A stretch of DNA of 64,000 bases, from NCBI GenBank assembly GCA_965242665.1, contig OZ251484.1:2418001-2482000 (forward strand), in the 5' to 3' direction. Made by a program: the position numbers and the translations under genes. Positions 1 to 10,016 of the stretch are shown here, piece by piece (the first letter of the stretch is position 1; every line of letters begins with the position of its first letter). The notes under the pieces were generated by a model. The model saw only the letters and a list, made by a program, of their open reading frames with translations. It was not told where the DNA came from and ran no database searches. The stretch comes from VXLM01 sp965242665 (GTDB lineage Bacteria > Chloroflexota > Dehalococcoidia > Lucifugimonadales > VXLM01).

Positions 1-109
1 GCAACCCGGACAGTGAGGGGTTAAACCCTCCTTTGGGAACGAGCGGGGCGCGTCTGCCGCTTGCGGCAATCGAGTTTCGATGATTTTAGAAAATCCCAAA
101 GAAAGAGTG

Positions 110-139
110 TTGACAACCTGTGTCCGAGTGGGGTATGAT
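110..139 (+). promoter_or_regulatory. Sigma70-type promoter of the 16S rRNA gene
   Basis: A perfect TTGACA at 110-115 is followed after 18 bases by TATGAT at 134-139, about 70 bases upstream of the mature 16S 5' end. An A-rich stretch at 85-107 could act as an UP element. Two small hairpins further upstream (14-29 and about 53-66) may belong to the end of the preceding transcription unit. Confidence 0.75.
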
Positions 140-174
140 AGGTTTTCACAGTTGATCCGAATGCGGGTCGGCTT

Positions 175-208
175 GGCACCTTAACAACTGGATAGTGAAA
201 GGAAATCG
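175..208 (+). other. 5' arm of the pre-16S processing stem
   Basis: Bases 192-208 (ATAGTGAAAGGAAATCG) are perfectly complementary to 1919-1935 beyond the 3' end of 16S. A second block, 175-185, pairs with 1942-1952 with one mismatch, across an internal loop. This is the long flanking stem expected to be cut by RNase III during 16S maturation; rnc itself lies at 61448 in this window. Confidence 0.85.
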
Positions 209-211
209 TCA

Positions 212-1717
<1,506 letters not shown>

Positions 1718-1918
1718 GGGAGTAGGGAATCCCCCCGATTCGTCGAGGGGGGCTCCTCAGGTCGATCGATGGACAGACGGGGCTTCACCGGCGGGGTCGA
1801 GCCGGACTCCAGCGCAATGCTGGGGAGAGCTCCCCCGCTTGGCGAGAACCGTCCCACAAGAATCCATCGTCGCACCGCGCGCCGATAGACTCGGAGCGCG
1901 GACAAACGAAGAAACTCT

Positions 1919-1952
1919 CGATTTCCTTTCACTATTCAGAGGTTAAGGCGCC
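1919..1952 (+). other. 3' arm of the pre-16S processing stem
   Basis: Complement of 175-208, with 17 consecutive base pairs (1919-1935) plus an outer 11-base block. Between the 16S end and this arm (1715-1918) there is only a C6/G6 hairpin at about 1731-1752 and no gene. The pre-16S transcript therefore ends just before the protein gene starting at 2013, which must use its own promoter or read-through. Confidence 0.8.
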
Positions 1953-2012
1953 CATCTCCTGCTGGTGTTCACTGATAGTCGACATGCTATCTCTCGCGCC
2001 CGCATCCCAAGC

Positions 2013-4382
2013 ATGACATTACCTGACAGACTCAAGTCCGCGCTGCGATCCCCGTGGATTCCCCTCGCCCTGCTGTTGCTTGCGCTGTCGACGGTCTTCG
2101 TCTTCGGCGGCGACCGAGGAAACTTCTACCGAGGAGGCAGTCACAACTGGATATCCTCGGAACACCTAACGATAGCCGTGAACCTCTCCCCTGAGCACGG
2201 CTTCCAACGGTTCCATCGCCGGTTCATAGACGACGACGGCGCAGTCCGTTACGCGCCGTACAACCGCTTCCCGATTGGCGGTTACCTGAGCATGAAGCTA
2301 GCCACCCTGCCCTTCGGGGAGAGCCCGTCCGCTCAACTCACCGCCGCTAGAATCCTCATGCTGCTGCTCTTCACCGCAACCGCAGTTCTCGCGTATCTCT
2401 CGCTCAGCCGCCTCACATCCAACCGGTGGATCGCCCTGACGGCGACGCTGCTAGCGTTCTCGTCGTATTACCTGCTCTTCTACAACGACATGACGGCCAA
2501 CGAAGGGATGCCCGATCTCTTCGGAGTGATGTTGGTCTTTCACGGCATGGTCGTCTTCGTGCAGAAAGACCGCTTCCTCCAGCTGCTCGTCAAGACCTGC
2601 ATCGCCCTACTGCTGGGATGGCACGTCTTGGCCCTGCTGCTGCCGTTCGTCATCATTGGGCTTGTGAGCGACCTGTTGCGGGCGCGTTCTGCCGCCGCAA
2701 CTTCTACCCCCCTCCCCCCGTATTATGTCAAGGTAAAACGCGCGGCATCCGCACCGTTTCGCAGCCGCTATCTGCTGCTGGGTATGGTCGCGCTAGGGTT
2801 CGGCCTATCCATCCTCGCCTTCAACTTCGCCATGGAGTACGCCGCACTTGACGGCGAGACGCCGCTGACGAAGCTGCCGTCCTTTCAGTCCATGCTGAAC
2901 CGCACCGGAGTAGACCCCACGTTCACCATCGATCATGTCTACTACCGAGATTGGCGTCCTTTCCTGGAAGAACAGTTCCGACGTATCTCCAGAATGTTCG
3001 TTCCCTACGCCTTGTACGGCGGGAGCAGTCCGCTCCAAAGTCCGACGTGGACGTCGGAGTTCCAGGGCGTCGTCTTGGGTGTCGTCCTGTCCATGACATG
3101 TCTCATCGGCTCGATCTTCGTCCACCCGAGAATCCTGTTCGCTACCCTAGCATCGTTCGGCTTCTTCTGGGCGCTGCCAATGCGCCACACCACCTCTTTT
3201 CTTAGCCATCATTTCGAGACCATCTACTACATCGGCCTCCCCTTGGTCTTCTTCGCCATCGTGCTGCTCTTGGCGAAGAGGTTGACCAATCAAAACGGCG
3301 CCATCGCGGCCGCGGCAGTCGCAGCGCTGCTGCTCTTTGCAGTCTCCAGCTTCCAGATGAGCCGAATCGAACACGGCGCAGAGACGGCCCAGACAGCGCG
3401 GGATGCGGCGCAAGACCTACTCGCCATCCGCAATCTGACCGCGGGGGACCTCGTCACTGTTCTCCCTGTCGGTGGAGACTACAAATCCATTTCCGGCGTC
3501 GCGGTCCATGCGGTGGATTACTACCTGAACACGAGCTTGATCCGCTATAGGGATCTTTCCTCAGTGGAGGGTGGATTCGTCGTCATGCGAGAGCGCATCG
3601 ATACGGACGCCCTGCTTACGCCGCAGAACCAGTATTTCTTCCTCTACGACACGGACGGCTTGGAAGCATGGTATGAGAACATGTACCGAACAGTTGCATC
3701 CACCGAGCCGGCGGCGCGCAAGGAATTCCATCCCTATATCGACGACCGGACGGTGTACTACCTCAAGGAACCGTGCGACGGCGCAGACACTACGGCCCGC
3801 TTCTTCCTGCACGTCTATCCAATCGACGAGAACGATCTTCCGGACGATCGCAGGCAATATGGATTCGACCACCTCGACTTCGGCTTCGACGAGCGTGGCA
3901 GCCTGCTATTCCGCGACAAATGTCTAGCGAGCGTTGACCTCCCCCAGTATGACGTTTTCAAGGTCGTCACCGGTAGACTTGGCGAGGCTTGGAGCGCAGT
4001 GCATCATATCCACTCGCCCAAGCTCATCTCGGAGTACCGTTCGATCGCGTCTACCGAACCCGTCGCGAGCTCGGAGTTCGATCTGTACATCGACGGAGGC
4101 AAGCTGTACTACGTCAAGGGGCCGTGCGGCGGCGCAGACACTACAGCCCGCTTCTTCCTGCACATCGTCCCCGAGTACATTGACGATCTTCCGGAGGACC
4201 GCAGGCAGTATGGCTTTGACAATCTCGACTTTGGCTTCGAACAGCGCGGCGTGCTATTCGACGGCAAGTGCGCGGCTGCCGTTCCCCTCCCGAAGTACGG
4301 CATCGCGCGGATCGTCACCGGACAGTTCGACGGCGGCGGCCGCGTTTGGGGCGTAGTGCATCATGTCCACTCAATGAGATGA
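2013..4382 (+). CDS. Multi-pass membrane protein with duplicated C-terminal extracytoplasmic domain
   Basis: The 789-residue protein starts with a short basic N-terminus (MTLPDRLKSALRS) and a hydrophobic segment, followed by about ten transmembrane helices up to residue 460. This layout resembles GT-C/ArnT-like glycosyltransferases, although no catalytic motif can be fixed. The soluble C-terminal part holds two copies of a roughly 105-residue domain, at about residues 562-665 and 678-785. Each has STEP, a paired Cys (EPC or GPC, then DKC or GKC), ADTTARFFLH, DLP-DRRQYGF and DFGF. The copies are nearly identical at DNA level around 3780-3812 and 4132-4164, so the duplication is recent. An in-frame ATG at 1965 exists, but the 2013 start gives a normal N-terminus and stays clear of the rRNA processing stem. 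Function unknown; I infer an envelope or glycan role. Confidence 0.7.
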   Translation: MTLPDRLKSALRSPWIPLALLLLALSTVFVFGGDRGNFYRGGSHNWISSEHLTIAVNLSPEHGFQRFHRRFIDDDGAVRYAPYNRFPIGGYLSMKLATLPFGESPSAQLTAARILMLLLFTATAVLAYLSLSRLTSNRWIALTATLLAFSSYYLLFYNDMTANEGMPDLFGVMLVFHGMVVFVQKDRFLQLLVKTCIALLLGWHVLALLLPFVIIGLVSDLLRARSAAATSTPLPPYYVKVKRAASAPFRSRYLLLGMVALGFGLSILAFNFAMEYAALDGETPLTKLPSFQSMLNRTGVDPTFTIDHVYYRDWRPFLEEQFRRISRMFVPYALYGGSSPLQSPTWTSEFQGVVLGVVLSMTCLIGSIFVHPRILFATLASFGFFWALPMRHTTSFLSHHFETIYYIGLPLVFFAIVLLLAKRLTNQNGAIAAAAVAALLLFAVSSFQMSRIEHGAETAQTARDAAQDLLAIRNLTAGDLVTVLPVGGDYKSISGVAVHAVDYYLNTSLIRYRDLSSVEGGFVVMRERIDTDALLTPQNQYFFLYDTDGLEAWYENMYRTVASTEPAARKEFHPYIDDRTVYYLKEPCDGADTTARFFLHVYPIDENDLPDDRRQYGFDHLDFGFDERGSLLFRDKCLASVDLPQYDVFKVVTGRLGEAWSAVHHIHSPKLISEYRSIASTEPVASSEFDLYIDGGKLYYVKGPCGGADTTARFFLHIVPEYIDDLPEDRRQYGFDNLDFGFEQRGVLFDGKCAAAVPLPKYGIARIVTGQFDGGGRVWGVVHHVHSMR

Positions 4383-4594
4383 ATCAACTATGATGCAACA
4401 CAACCATCCCCCTCTTTCCCGTCAATCCCCCTCACTCCAGCCTACGAGGCCCTGCGCCGAGGGTAGGCTTCCGCCCCATCGTTCCGCGGGGGAGAAGCCG
4501 CCGGTTCGGCCCCGCCCGATCACGCCGGCCTTTCGGCGCAAGGACGGATGCGCTCTACGATGCACGCATGGAGAAAGAAACCCCCGCGAAGCGC

Positions 4595-5236
4595 CTACCG
4601 ACCCGCGCGCTCGATGAGCAGATGAAAGAGGTTATCGAAATTTGGGGGGACTTCGCGGGGAATATCCGGCCTGAACTGGACGCCGATGACGAGTGAGTGA
4701 CTGGGGCTTTCGACGGACTCGACGATTCCATCGTCGACGGCGTAGGCCGCGGTCATGAGGTCGGGAGAACGCCAAGCGTCCTCGATGCCCCATCTGTGGA
4801 GGCTGTTCACTCGAACGAACCCGCCTGCCCCAACGATGGAGGCGAGTTTGCTTCCGGGCGCGATGTAGATATGGTGACGGGCGGACTTGCCGCCGTCGCC
4901 TTCGTGGCCGCACAGGGCGCGCGGCGCGCGTCCGCCCATGGCCGCGTTGAGCGAGTGGATGCCATTCCCAACGGCTACCAAGGGCAAGTCGAAGTCGAGT
5001 ATCGTCGGCAACAAGCGAGTCATGGTGTCGCCGAGCACGAGTCCCTCACTCGATGAGGCGGCGAACGGCGCGTTTCCCAAGAGCATCCCGCCGACGAGCC
5101 CAAGTCGGTCATGGCCGTCGATCGAGTTGGGCGTGATGAGTAGCGGAACACCGCCGCAGCGACTGACGAGGCCGCAGTACGATCGTCCATCCTCTGGGGA
5201 GTCGGCGGTAACGGCGATTACAGGCTTGTCGAGCAC
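4595..5236 (-). CDS. Class I glutamine amidotransferase-like protein lacking the catalytic triad
   Basis: This 213-residue protein has the layout of the peptidase C26 / gamma-glutamyl-GABA hydrolase (PuuD-like) family: an N-terminal KPVIAVTAD strand, a GGVPLLITP segment and a C-terminal GVQFRPD that replaces the family's GVQWHPE. At the nucleophile elbow the family reads GICRGMQ, but here it reads AVGNGIH, so Cys becomes Gly90. The catalytic His and Glu become Arg and Asp. The fold assignment is an inference from these anchor motifs, and hydrolysis seems unlikely. It lies downstream of, and in the same direction as, a creatininase-family gene with a 75-base gap, so the two are probably cotranscribed. 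It may bind a ligand or regulate its partner. Confidence 0.6.
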   Translation of the reverse strand: MLDKPVIAVTADSPEDGRSYCGLVSRCGGVPLLITPNSIDGHDRLGLVGGMLLGNAPFAASSSEGLVLGDTMTRLLPTILDFDLPLVAVGNGIHSLNAAMGGRAPRALCGHEGDGGKSARHHIYIAPGSKLASIVGAGGFVRVNSLHRWGIEDAWRSPDLMTAAYAVDDGIVESVESPSHSLVIGVQFRPDIPREVPPNFDNLFHLLIERAGR

Positions 5237-5311
5237 GGAAACTCTCCTAGCGGGGCTCTGGGCGCGTCAATACATGCCAACCAGAGCAAGACGATCCCCA
5301 GGCGCTTCCCC

Positions 5312-6055
5312 CTATGTCTTTGGCGCGGTCAAGCTTGGGGTTGAGCTGGTGTCCGGCTTGCCCGCGACCATGTCTACGATGACCTGCACGACGCCATCCA
5401 CGATATTTTCCGTGAGAAGGCGTCCCTTTTCCGCCGTGGCCGCGGATGCGCCATCGTCCTCGGAGAGCGGGATGGCGTCCACTCGGACGTTCTCCGGGAA
5501 CAAATGCATGGCTATGGACGTCTCGAACTCGCGTGCGTGGCTGGGGAAGCCAGGCTGCGATTGTATGGCGTTGACGACCTCGGGAGTCAGCACGTCCCAA
5601 TAGTTGTGGAAGCGCAGGTCGACATCGCCGCGCTCTCGCTTGAAGTACATCTGCCATTGACCGATCACGCCGTACATGGGGCGTCGGTTGCCACCGTGTC
5701 CATTCAGAATGAGCACCTTGTCGATACCGTGGCGCATCAGAGTCTCTACCGTATCGAAGACGACTGCCAGCCACGTGCTTGGCTTCACGGTCAACGTTCC
5801 GACGGAGTGCATGTGATGCTCGGCGATGCCGACGTTGATCGGCACGGCAAGGACGACACGAGGGTAGAGCCGCTCCGCCGCCATCTCCGCGATGCGGGCG
5901 CTGCTCGCGATGTCCTGCTCGAACGCGAGGTGTTCCAGGTGCTGCTCGATGCTCCCGGTGGCGACGACCGCCGCGTCGAACATGCCCGCCTCCCGGGCCT
6001 CCCGAAACTCCCGCCGGGTGAACTTCTGCAATCGGAACTCGTTCGTCCGCGCCAT
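5312..6055 (-). CDS. Creatininase-family amidohydrolase
   Basis: The 247-residue protein matches creatinine amidohydrolase-type metalloenzymes. The metal-binding region reads TGSIEQHLEHL with Asp48 following (E37, H39, D48), the glycine-rich LNGHGGN motif lies near residue 115, and a REFETS segment near residue 175 supplies the further acidic ligand. These enzymes cut cyclic or linear amides with Zn or Mn; members act on creatinine, on F420 precursors, or in mycofactocin maturation. No F420 or mycofactocin gene lies nearby, so the substrate is open. It is followed by the amidotransferase-like gene on the same strand, probably as one operon. Confidence 0.8.
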   Translation of the reverse strand: MARTNEFRLQKFTRREFREAREAGMFDAAVVATGSIEQHLEHLAFEQDIASSARIAEMAAERLYPRVVLAVPINVGIAEHHMHSVGTLTVKPSTWLAVVFDTVETLMRHGIDKVLILNGHGGNRRPMYGVIGQWQMYFKRERGDVDLRFHNYWDVLTPEVVNAIQSQPGFPSHAREFETSIAMHLFPENVRVDAIPLSEDDGASAATAEKGRLLTENIVDGVVQVIVDMVAGKPDTSSTPSLTAPKT

Positions 6056-6138
6056 ACTCGCGCCCTCACACGATCATTCTCGTGTGCAACGTACATCGGA
6101 GGCGGGGTGGATGTCAAGGAAGCATCGTTCGAGATGCC

Positions 6139-6408
6139 GTTTATTTTTGCGGCATGGATTGCGCCCGGGCCTCAACAGGTTGGACTCTCCGTCATTCCCT
6201 CGTCTACCCACGTCATTCCCGCACCGTCTCCGTCATTCCCACACCCTCTCCGTCATTCCCGCGTCTACCTCCGTCATTCCTGCGTCTACCCATGTCATTC
6301 CCGCACCGTCTACGTCATTCCCGCGCAGGCGGGAATCTCCCGTTGCGCAATTGGACGCACCGCTTTGGAGAGTTGCCGTCCCCCAGCCATCATGCCGCAA
6401 GAGTAAAC
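6139..6408. mobile_element. MITE-like element A bounded by 17-bp inverted repeats
   Basis: The left end GTTTATTTTTGCGGCAT (6139-6155) and the reverse complement of the right end (6392-6408, GTTTACTCTTGCGGCAT) differ at two of 17 positions. The same end sequence occurs as an inverted pair at 44519-44679. No transposase is encoded, so this would be a non-autonomous element or a remnant. No target-site duplication was identified with certainty. Confidence 0.45.
6190..6336 (+). repeat. Array of seven degenerate CGTCATTCC units
   Basis: The units start at 6190, 6211, 6231, 6251, 6272, 6293 and 6313, each 20-21 bases and beginning (C/T)GTCATTCC. The last unit carries the full palindrome ATTCCCGCGCAGGCGGGAAT, which fits the ATTCCC-N8-GGGAAT pattern of the Neisseria dRS3 repeat. 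The same family, in reverse orientation and more regular, forms the array at 45080-45342. Confidence 0.8.
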
Positions 6409-6428
6409 TGAACCCCCGGCCCCAGTCC

Positions 6429-6457
6429 TTGACAACCCGCCCCTGAAGTCGTACCAT
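6429..6457 (+). promoter_or_regulatory. Sigma70-type promoter of the beta-propeller lipoprotein gene
   Basis: TTGACA at 6429-6434, a 17-base spacer and TACCAT at 6452-6457, about 50 bases before the ATG at 6507. Confidence 0.5.
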
Positions 6458-6506
6458 CTCCGACGGACTCTGAACGAGTCTACCGACATTAGATGCAAGA
6501 CTCCGT

Positions 6507-8639
6507 ATGACCCGCACAATCCTCCTGCCCGCGCTTGCCGCGGTCGTTGTCTTGTCCGCAGCGTGCGGCGACGACCCTCAGGTCAATATAGAGGCCACCG
6601 TCGAAGCGCAGGTTGCCGCTACGCGCCCCGACTTGGAAGCCACCGTCGAGGCGCAGGTCGCCGCACGGCTCGACGCTCAGGCTACCAGCCAAGCAGTCTC
6701 TCCGACCCCGCTGCCAACCGCAACGCGGACTCCGACGCCTACTCTCACACCCACACCGACGGCAACCCCTACTCCACTTCCAACGCATACCCCAACCAGC
6801 TCGCCAACTCCCGTACCGACCGCAACGTGGACTCCGACGCTTACTCCCACACCGACAAGCACGCCGACATCAACCCCGACAGTCACGCCTACTCCGCTAC
6901 CAACGAATACTCCCACCATCACGCCTACTCCGCTGCCGACCGATACCCCCACTATCACGCCTACCCCCTTCGTTGGGGCGTGGGAGCAATTTACGGCTGC
7001 CGCTGACCTTCTTACTGGCAAAGAAGCGATAGGCATTCGCTTGTGGTCCTCCGACATCGTAGACCGGGTCAGGTTGGTCGTTTGGTGTAACTTCAATTCG
7101 GCCGCCGAGCAGGAAAACGGACTGGCTGCCCTCATCGACTGGGGTGCGGGTGCGAATCTTGGACCGGGCAATCGCGCGACTGTTGCCCTACGCTTCGACG
7201 ATGGGGACATTCAGGAGGACGTATGGAGACTATCCACGGACGGCAATGCGACGTTCCCGCCCGATGTTGATGCGTTCATCTCAAGTATGAAAGGGGAGGG
7301 TCGCTTGGTAGCGAGAGTATGGCGAGGGAATCGAACGTCCATAACCGCCCAATGGGAAGTTGCCGGTTTCAAGGATGCAGTTCGACCGATCGAGGCAAGG
7401 TGCGACCCGAACTTCGTTCCGACTCCCACACCGACAGCGACTATTACGCCAACCCCGTCCAACACTCCGACTCCCACACCCACCAACACCCCGATCCCAA
7501 CGCCGACACCCACACCCACCAACACCCCGATCCCAACGCCGACACCGACAGCGACTCCTACGCCCACTCCAACCAAGCCGGGTGTTCTGCTCCGGCAATA
7601 TACGATGGCGGGCAGTGTGCTCTCCACTCATGCGGTTGTAGACGGCATCGTCTACGTCGGCTCGAGGGAAGGTTTTCTGTACGCGGTGGATGCTGCCTCC
7701 GGGGAGCGGCTATGGCGATATGACTGGGTGTCTTCCTCTCCATCGGTTGCAGACGGTATCGTCTATTTTGGCTCAACCGATGGTTCCGTATACGCAGTGG
7801 ATACAACCACCGGCGACCATGTCTGGAGGTATCCGACAGGAGCCACCAGGGTACCTTCCTCTCTGGCGGTTGCAGACGGTGCCGTCTATTTTTACTCAAC
7901 CGATGGTTACGTACACGCGGTGGATGCCGACTCCGGGGACATGCTCCAGCGATATGCGATAGGAGATGAGGTGTCTTCCTTTCTGGCGGTTGCAGACGGT
8001 GTCGTCTACTTTGACTCAACCGATGGGTACGTATACGCAGTGGATGTCGACTCTAGGGAGCTGCTCTGGCGGTATGAGAAGGATGTACAGGGTGGGTTTT
8101 CCTTTCTGGCGGTTGCAGACGGTGTCGTCTGCTTTGGCTCAACCGATGGTTCCGTATACGCGTTGGATGCAACCACCGGCGACCGGCTCTGGAGGACAAA
8201 ACCGGTATTGGTGCCTTCCTCTCTGGCGATCATAGATGGGGTCGTTTACTATGGCTCAACCGGTGGGTACGTATACGCAGTGAATCCAGCTACCGGGGAT
8301 GCTCTGCCGACCCCGATTGCGCTAGCCAATGGTTACCTATACGCAGTGGATGCAACCACCGGCGGCCTGCTCTGGCGGTATCAGATGGGGTCGGGATCTA
8401 GGGTGTCTGATGAGAGGTCGGTAGTTAGGGTGTCTTCCTCTCCGGCGGTTGCAGACGGCGTCGTCTACGTCGGATCAAGCGATGGCTACTTACACGCGGT
8501 GGACGCAGCATCCGGCAATCTGCTCTGGCGATATGAGACGGAAGAGGGCCTGAATTCATCCCCGGTAGTGGGTGACGGTATCATCTACTTTGGATCAGGG
8601 GACGGCTACGTGTACGCGGTGGATGTGGGGGGACGGTAG
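6507..8639 (+). CDS. Lipoprotein with Pro/Thr linkers and a PQQ-like beta-propeller
   Basis: The 710-residue protein starts with a lipoprotein signal peptide (lipobox LSAAC, Cys20). A stalk with repeated ATVEAQVAA (about residues 28-55) follows, then a Thr/Pro-rich linker (about 65-150), a compact domain of about 140 residues, and a second Thr/Pro linker (about 300-355). The C-terminal half consists of about eight repeats of the type DGVVYxGSxDGxVYAVDAxTGxxLWRY, the PQQ/BamB-like propeller signature. It should be anchored outside the membrane; propellers of this type bind partner proteins or quinone cofactors, and the ligand here is unknown. One blade near residue 600 (ATGDALPTPIALANGYLYAV) looks shortened. 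The stalk is shared with the protease-like lipoprotein at 48155-50134. Confidence 0.8.
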   Translation: MTRTILLPALAAVVVLSAACGDDPQVNIEATVEAQVAATRPDLEATVEAQVAARLDAQATSQAVSPTPLPTATRTPTPTLTPTPTATPTPLPTHTPTSSPTPVPTATWTPTLTPTPTSTPTSTPTVTPTPLPTNTPTITPTPLPTDTPTITPTPFVGAWEQFTAAADLLTGKEAIGIRLWSSDIVDRVRLVVWCNFNSAAEQENGLAALIDWGAGANLGPGNRATVALRFDDGDIQEDVWRLSTDGNATFPPDVDAFISSMKGEGRLVARVWRGNRTSITAQWEVAGFKDAVRPIEARCDPNFVPTPTPTATITPTPSNTPTPTPTNTPIPTPTPTPTNTPIPTPTPTATPTPTPTKPGVLLRQYTMAGSVLSTHAVVDGIVYVGSREGFLYAVDAASGERLWRYDWVSSSPSVADGIVYFGSTDGSVYAVDTTTGDHVWRYPTGATRVPSSLAVADGAVYFYSTDGYVHAVDADSGDMLQRYAIGDEVSSFLAVADGVVYFDSTDGYVYAVDVDSRELLWRYEKDVQGGFSFLAVADGVVCFGSTDGSVYALDATTGDRLWRTKPVLVPSSLAIIDGVVYYGSTGGYVYAVNPATGDALPTPIALANGYLYAVDATTGGLLWRYQMGSGSRVSDERSVVRVSSSPAVADGVVYVGSSDGYLHAVDAASGNLLWRYETEEGLNSSPVVGDGIIYFGSGDGYVYAVDVGGR

Positions 8640-8723
8640 GGGTCGCGTGTTGCGGGGGAAGGCCATGCCGATAGCGGAAGTGGAGCCGGGCGGTCTGGTA
8701 TGAGGTAAGGACGCCAACATTGC

Positions 8724-8732
8724 TGGTATACT
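8724..8732 (+). promoter_or_regulatory. Extended -10 promoter of phnA
   Basis: TGG followed by TATACT at 8727-8732, about 37 bases before the phnA start; no convincing -35 box. Confidence 0.45.
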
Positions 8733-8768
8733 TTCTTTCTAGCATATCTGGATTGAGGGAGTTTGACG

Positions 8769-10016
8769 ATGCGTCGAGGGATTGAGTTGAACGGCGTAGA
8801 GTACGACTGGCCTGCGAGGCCGGTCGTAGTGGTGTGCGTGGACGGGGGCGACCCTGCGTACTTCGAGCGGGGGCTGGCCGACGGCATCATGCCCAACTTG
8901 CGGCGGTTTCAGGAGGGAGGCTTCAGCGCCGTCGCGCAAGGCGTGATGCCAAGCTATACGAATCCGAACAACATGTCGATCGTGACCGGCAGTCCCCCAT
9001 CCACGCACGGCATATCGGGGAACTATTTCCTCGATCCGCAGACTGGTCAGGAACACATGATGAACGATCTACAGTTCCTTCGGTCGGAGACGATTCTGGA
9101 GAAGTTTTCTGCGGCTGGCGCGCGGGTCGTCTCCATCACTGCAAAGGACAAGCTGCGCCGGCTGCTGGGGCGGGGCCTGGATTTCGAGAACGGCTGCGTG
9201 AATTTCTCCGCGGAAAAGGCGGATACGTGCACCCTCGCGGAGAATGGTATCGAGCACGCGCTCGAACTGGTTGGGCTTCCCTTGCCGGACGTGTACTCCG
9301 CAGACCTGTCCATCTTCGCGCTCGAAGCGGGAATCAAGATACTCGAACAGGGCGGCGCGGACGTGATGTACATATCGCTCACGGACTACATCCAGCACAA
9401 GCACGGGCCTGGAACGCCGGAGATTACCGACCTCCACGTAAAATTGGACAGTGCGTTGGGGCGGCTTGCGGATGCAGGCGCGGTGACGGCGGTTACCGCA
9501 GACCACGGTATGAGCGACAAGGCCCGGGCGGATGGTTCGCCAAACGTCATCTACTTGACGGACGCCCTGGACGAACGTTTTGGAGAGGGAGCCGCCCGCG
9601 TCATTCTGCCTATCACCGACCCATACGTGCGGCACCACGGCGCGCTCGGAGGGTTCGCGCGCGTGTACTCTAGAGACGGAGCGACAACCGAAGAATTGTC
9701 GGACTTCGTACGGAGCCTGCATGGGATAGAAGCGGTCTACGATCGGGCGGCCGCTTGCCGTGAGTTCGATTTGCCGCCCGACCGGGAGGGGGACGTCGTC
9801 GTCATCTCCGACGCAAACACGGCAATCGGCGGTTCGGAAGCCAACCATGACCTATCCGGGCTAGAGGGCTACCGGCTGCGCTCGCACGGGGGGATAGCGG
9901 AGCGATTCGTACCATTCGTGCTGTCGGAACCGCTGAACGAACGATACGCGCGGCGTGCAGGCACGGGAGCGATCGACAGCTATGAGATATTCGAGTATGC
10001 GATCAACGGCGTCTGA
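8769..10016 (+). CDS. phnA: Phosphonoacetate hydrolase
   Basis: The enzyme hydrolyses phosphonoacetate to acetate and phosphate and belongs to the alkaline phosphatase superfamily. All expected di-zinc residues can be seen: D25 (VCVDGGD), nucleophile T64 in PSYTNPNNMSIVTG, D206 and H210 (TDYIQHKHG), D245-H246 (TADHGMS) and H373 (RSHGG). The length of 415 residues is normal for the family. I chose the ATG at 8769 rather than the TTG at 8763 because GAGGGAG at 8755-8761 is correctly spaced for it. The NUDIX gene overlaps its 3' end by 20 bases. No phosphonate transporter or 2-AEP pathway gene lies nearby, so substrate must come from elsewhere. Confidence 0.88.
   Translation: MRRGIELNGVEYDWPARPVVVVCVDGGDPAYFERGLADGIMPNLRRFQEGGFSAVAQGVMPSYTNPNNMSIVTGSPPSTHGISGNYFLDPQTGQEHMMNDLQFLRSETILEKFSAAGARVVSITAKDKLRRLLGRGLDFENGCVNFSAEKADTCTLAENGIEHALELVGLPLPDVYSADLSIFALEAGIKILEQGGADVMYISLTDYIQHKHGPGTPEITDLHVKLDSALGRLADAGAVTAVTADHGMSDKARADGSPNVIYLTDALDERFGEGAARVILPITDPYVRHHGALGGFARVYSRDGATTEELSDFVRSLHGIEAVYDRAAACREFDLPPDREGDVVVISDANTAIGGSEANHDLSGLEGYRLRSHGGIAERFVPFVLSEPLNERYARRAGTGAIDSYEIFEYAINGV

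Larger units (their letters stand above)
6056..6506. other. Gene-free stretch holding an inverted-repeat element and a short repeat array
   Basis: This 451-base stretch lies between divergent genes. It contains a 270-bp element bounded by 17-bp inverted repeats (6139-6408), seven degenerate 20-21-bp units (6190-6336) and the promoter of the following lipoprotein gene. Several open frames cross it, but they consist of the translated repeat and are not considered genes. Confidence 0.7.

Noticed and set aside
4390..4617. Plus-strand frame after the membrane protein
   Set aside because: Low-complexity Pro/Arg content, no ribosome binding site, and overlap with the minus-strand amidotransferase-like gene.
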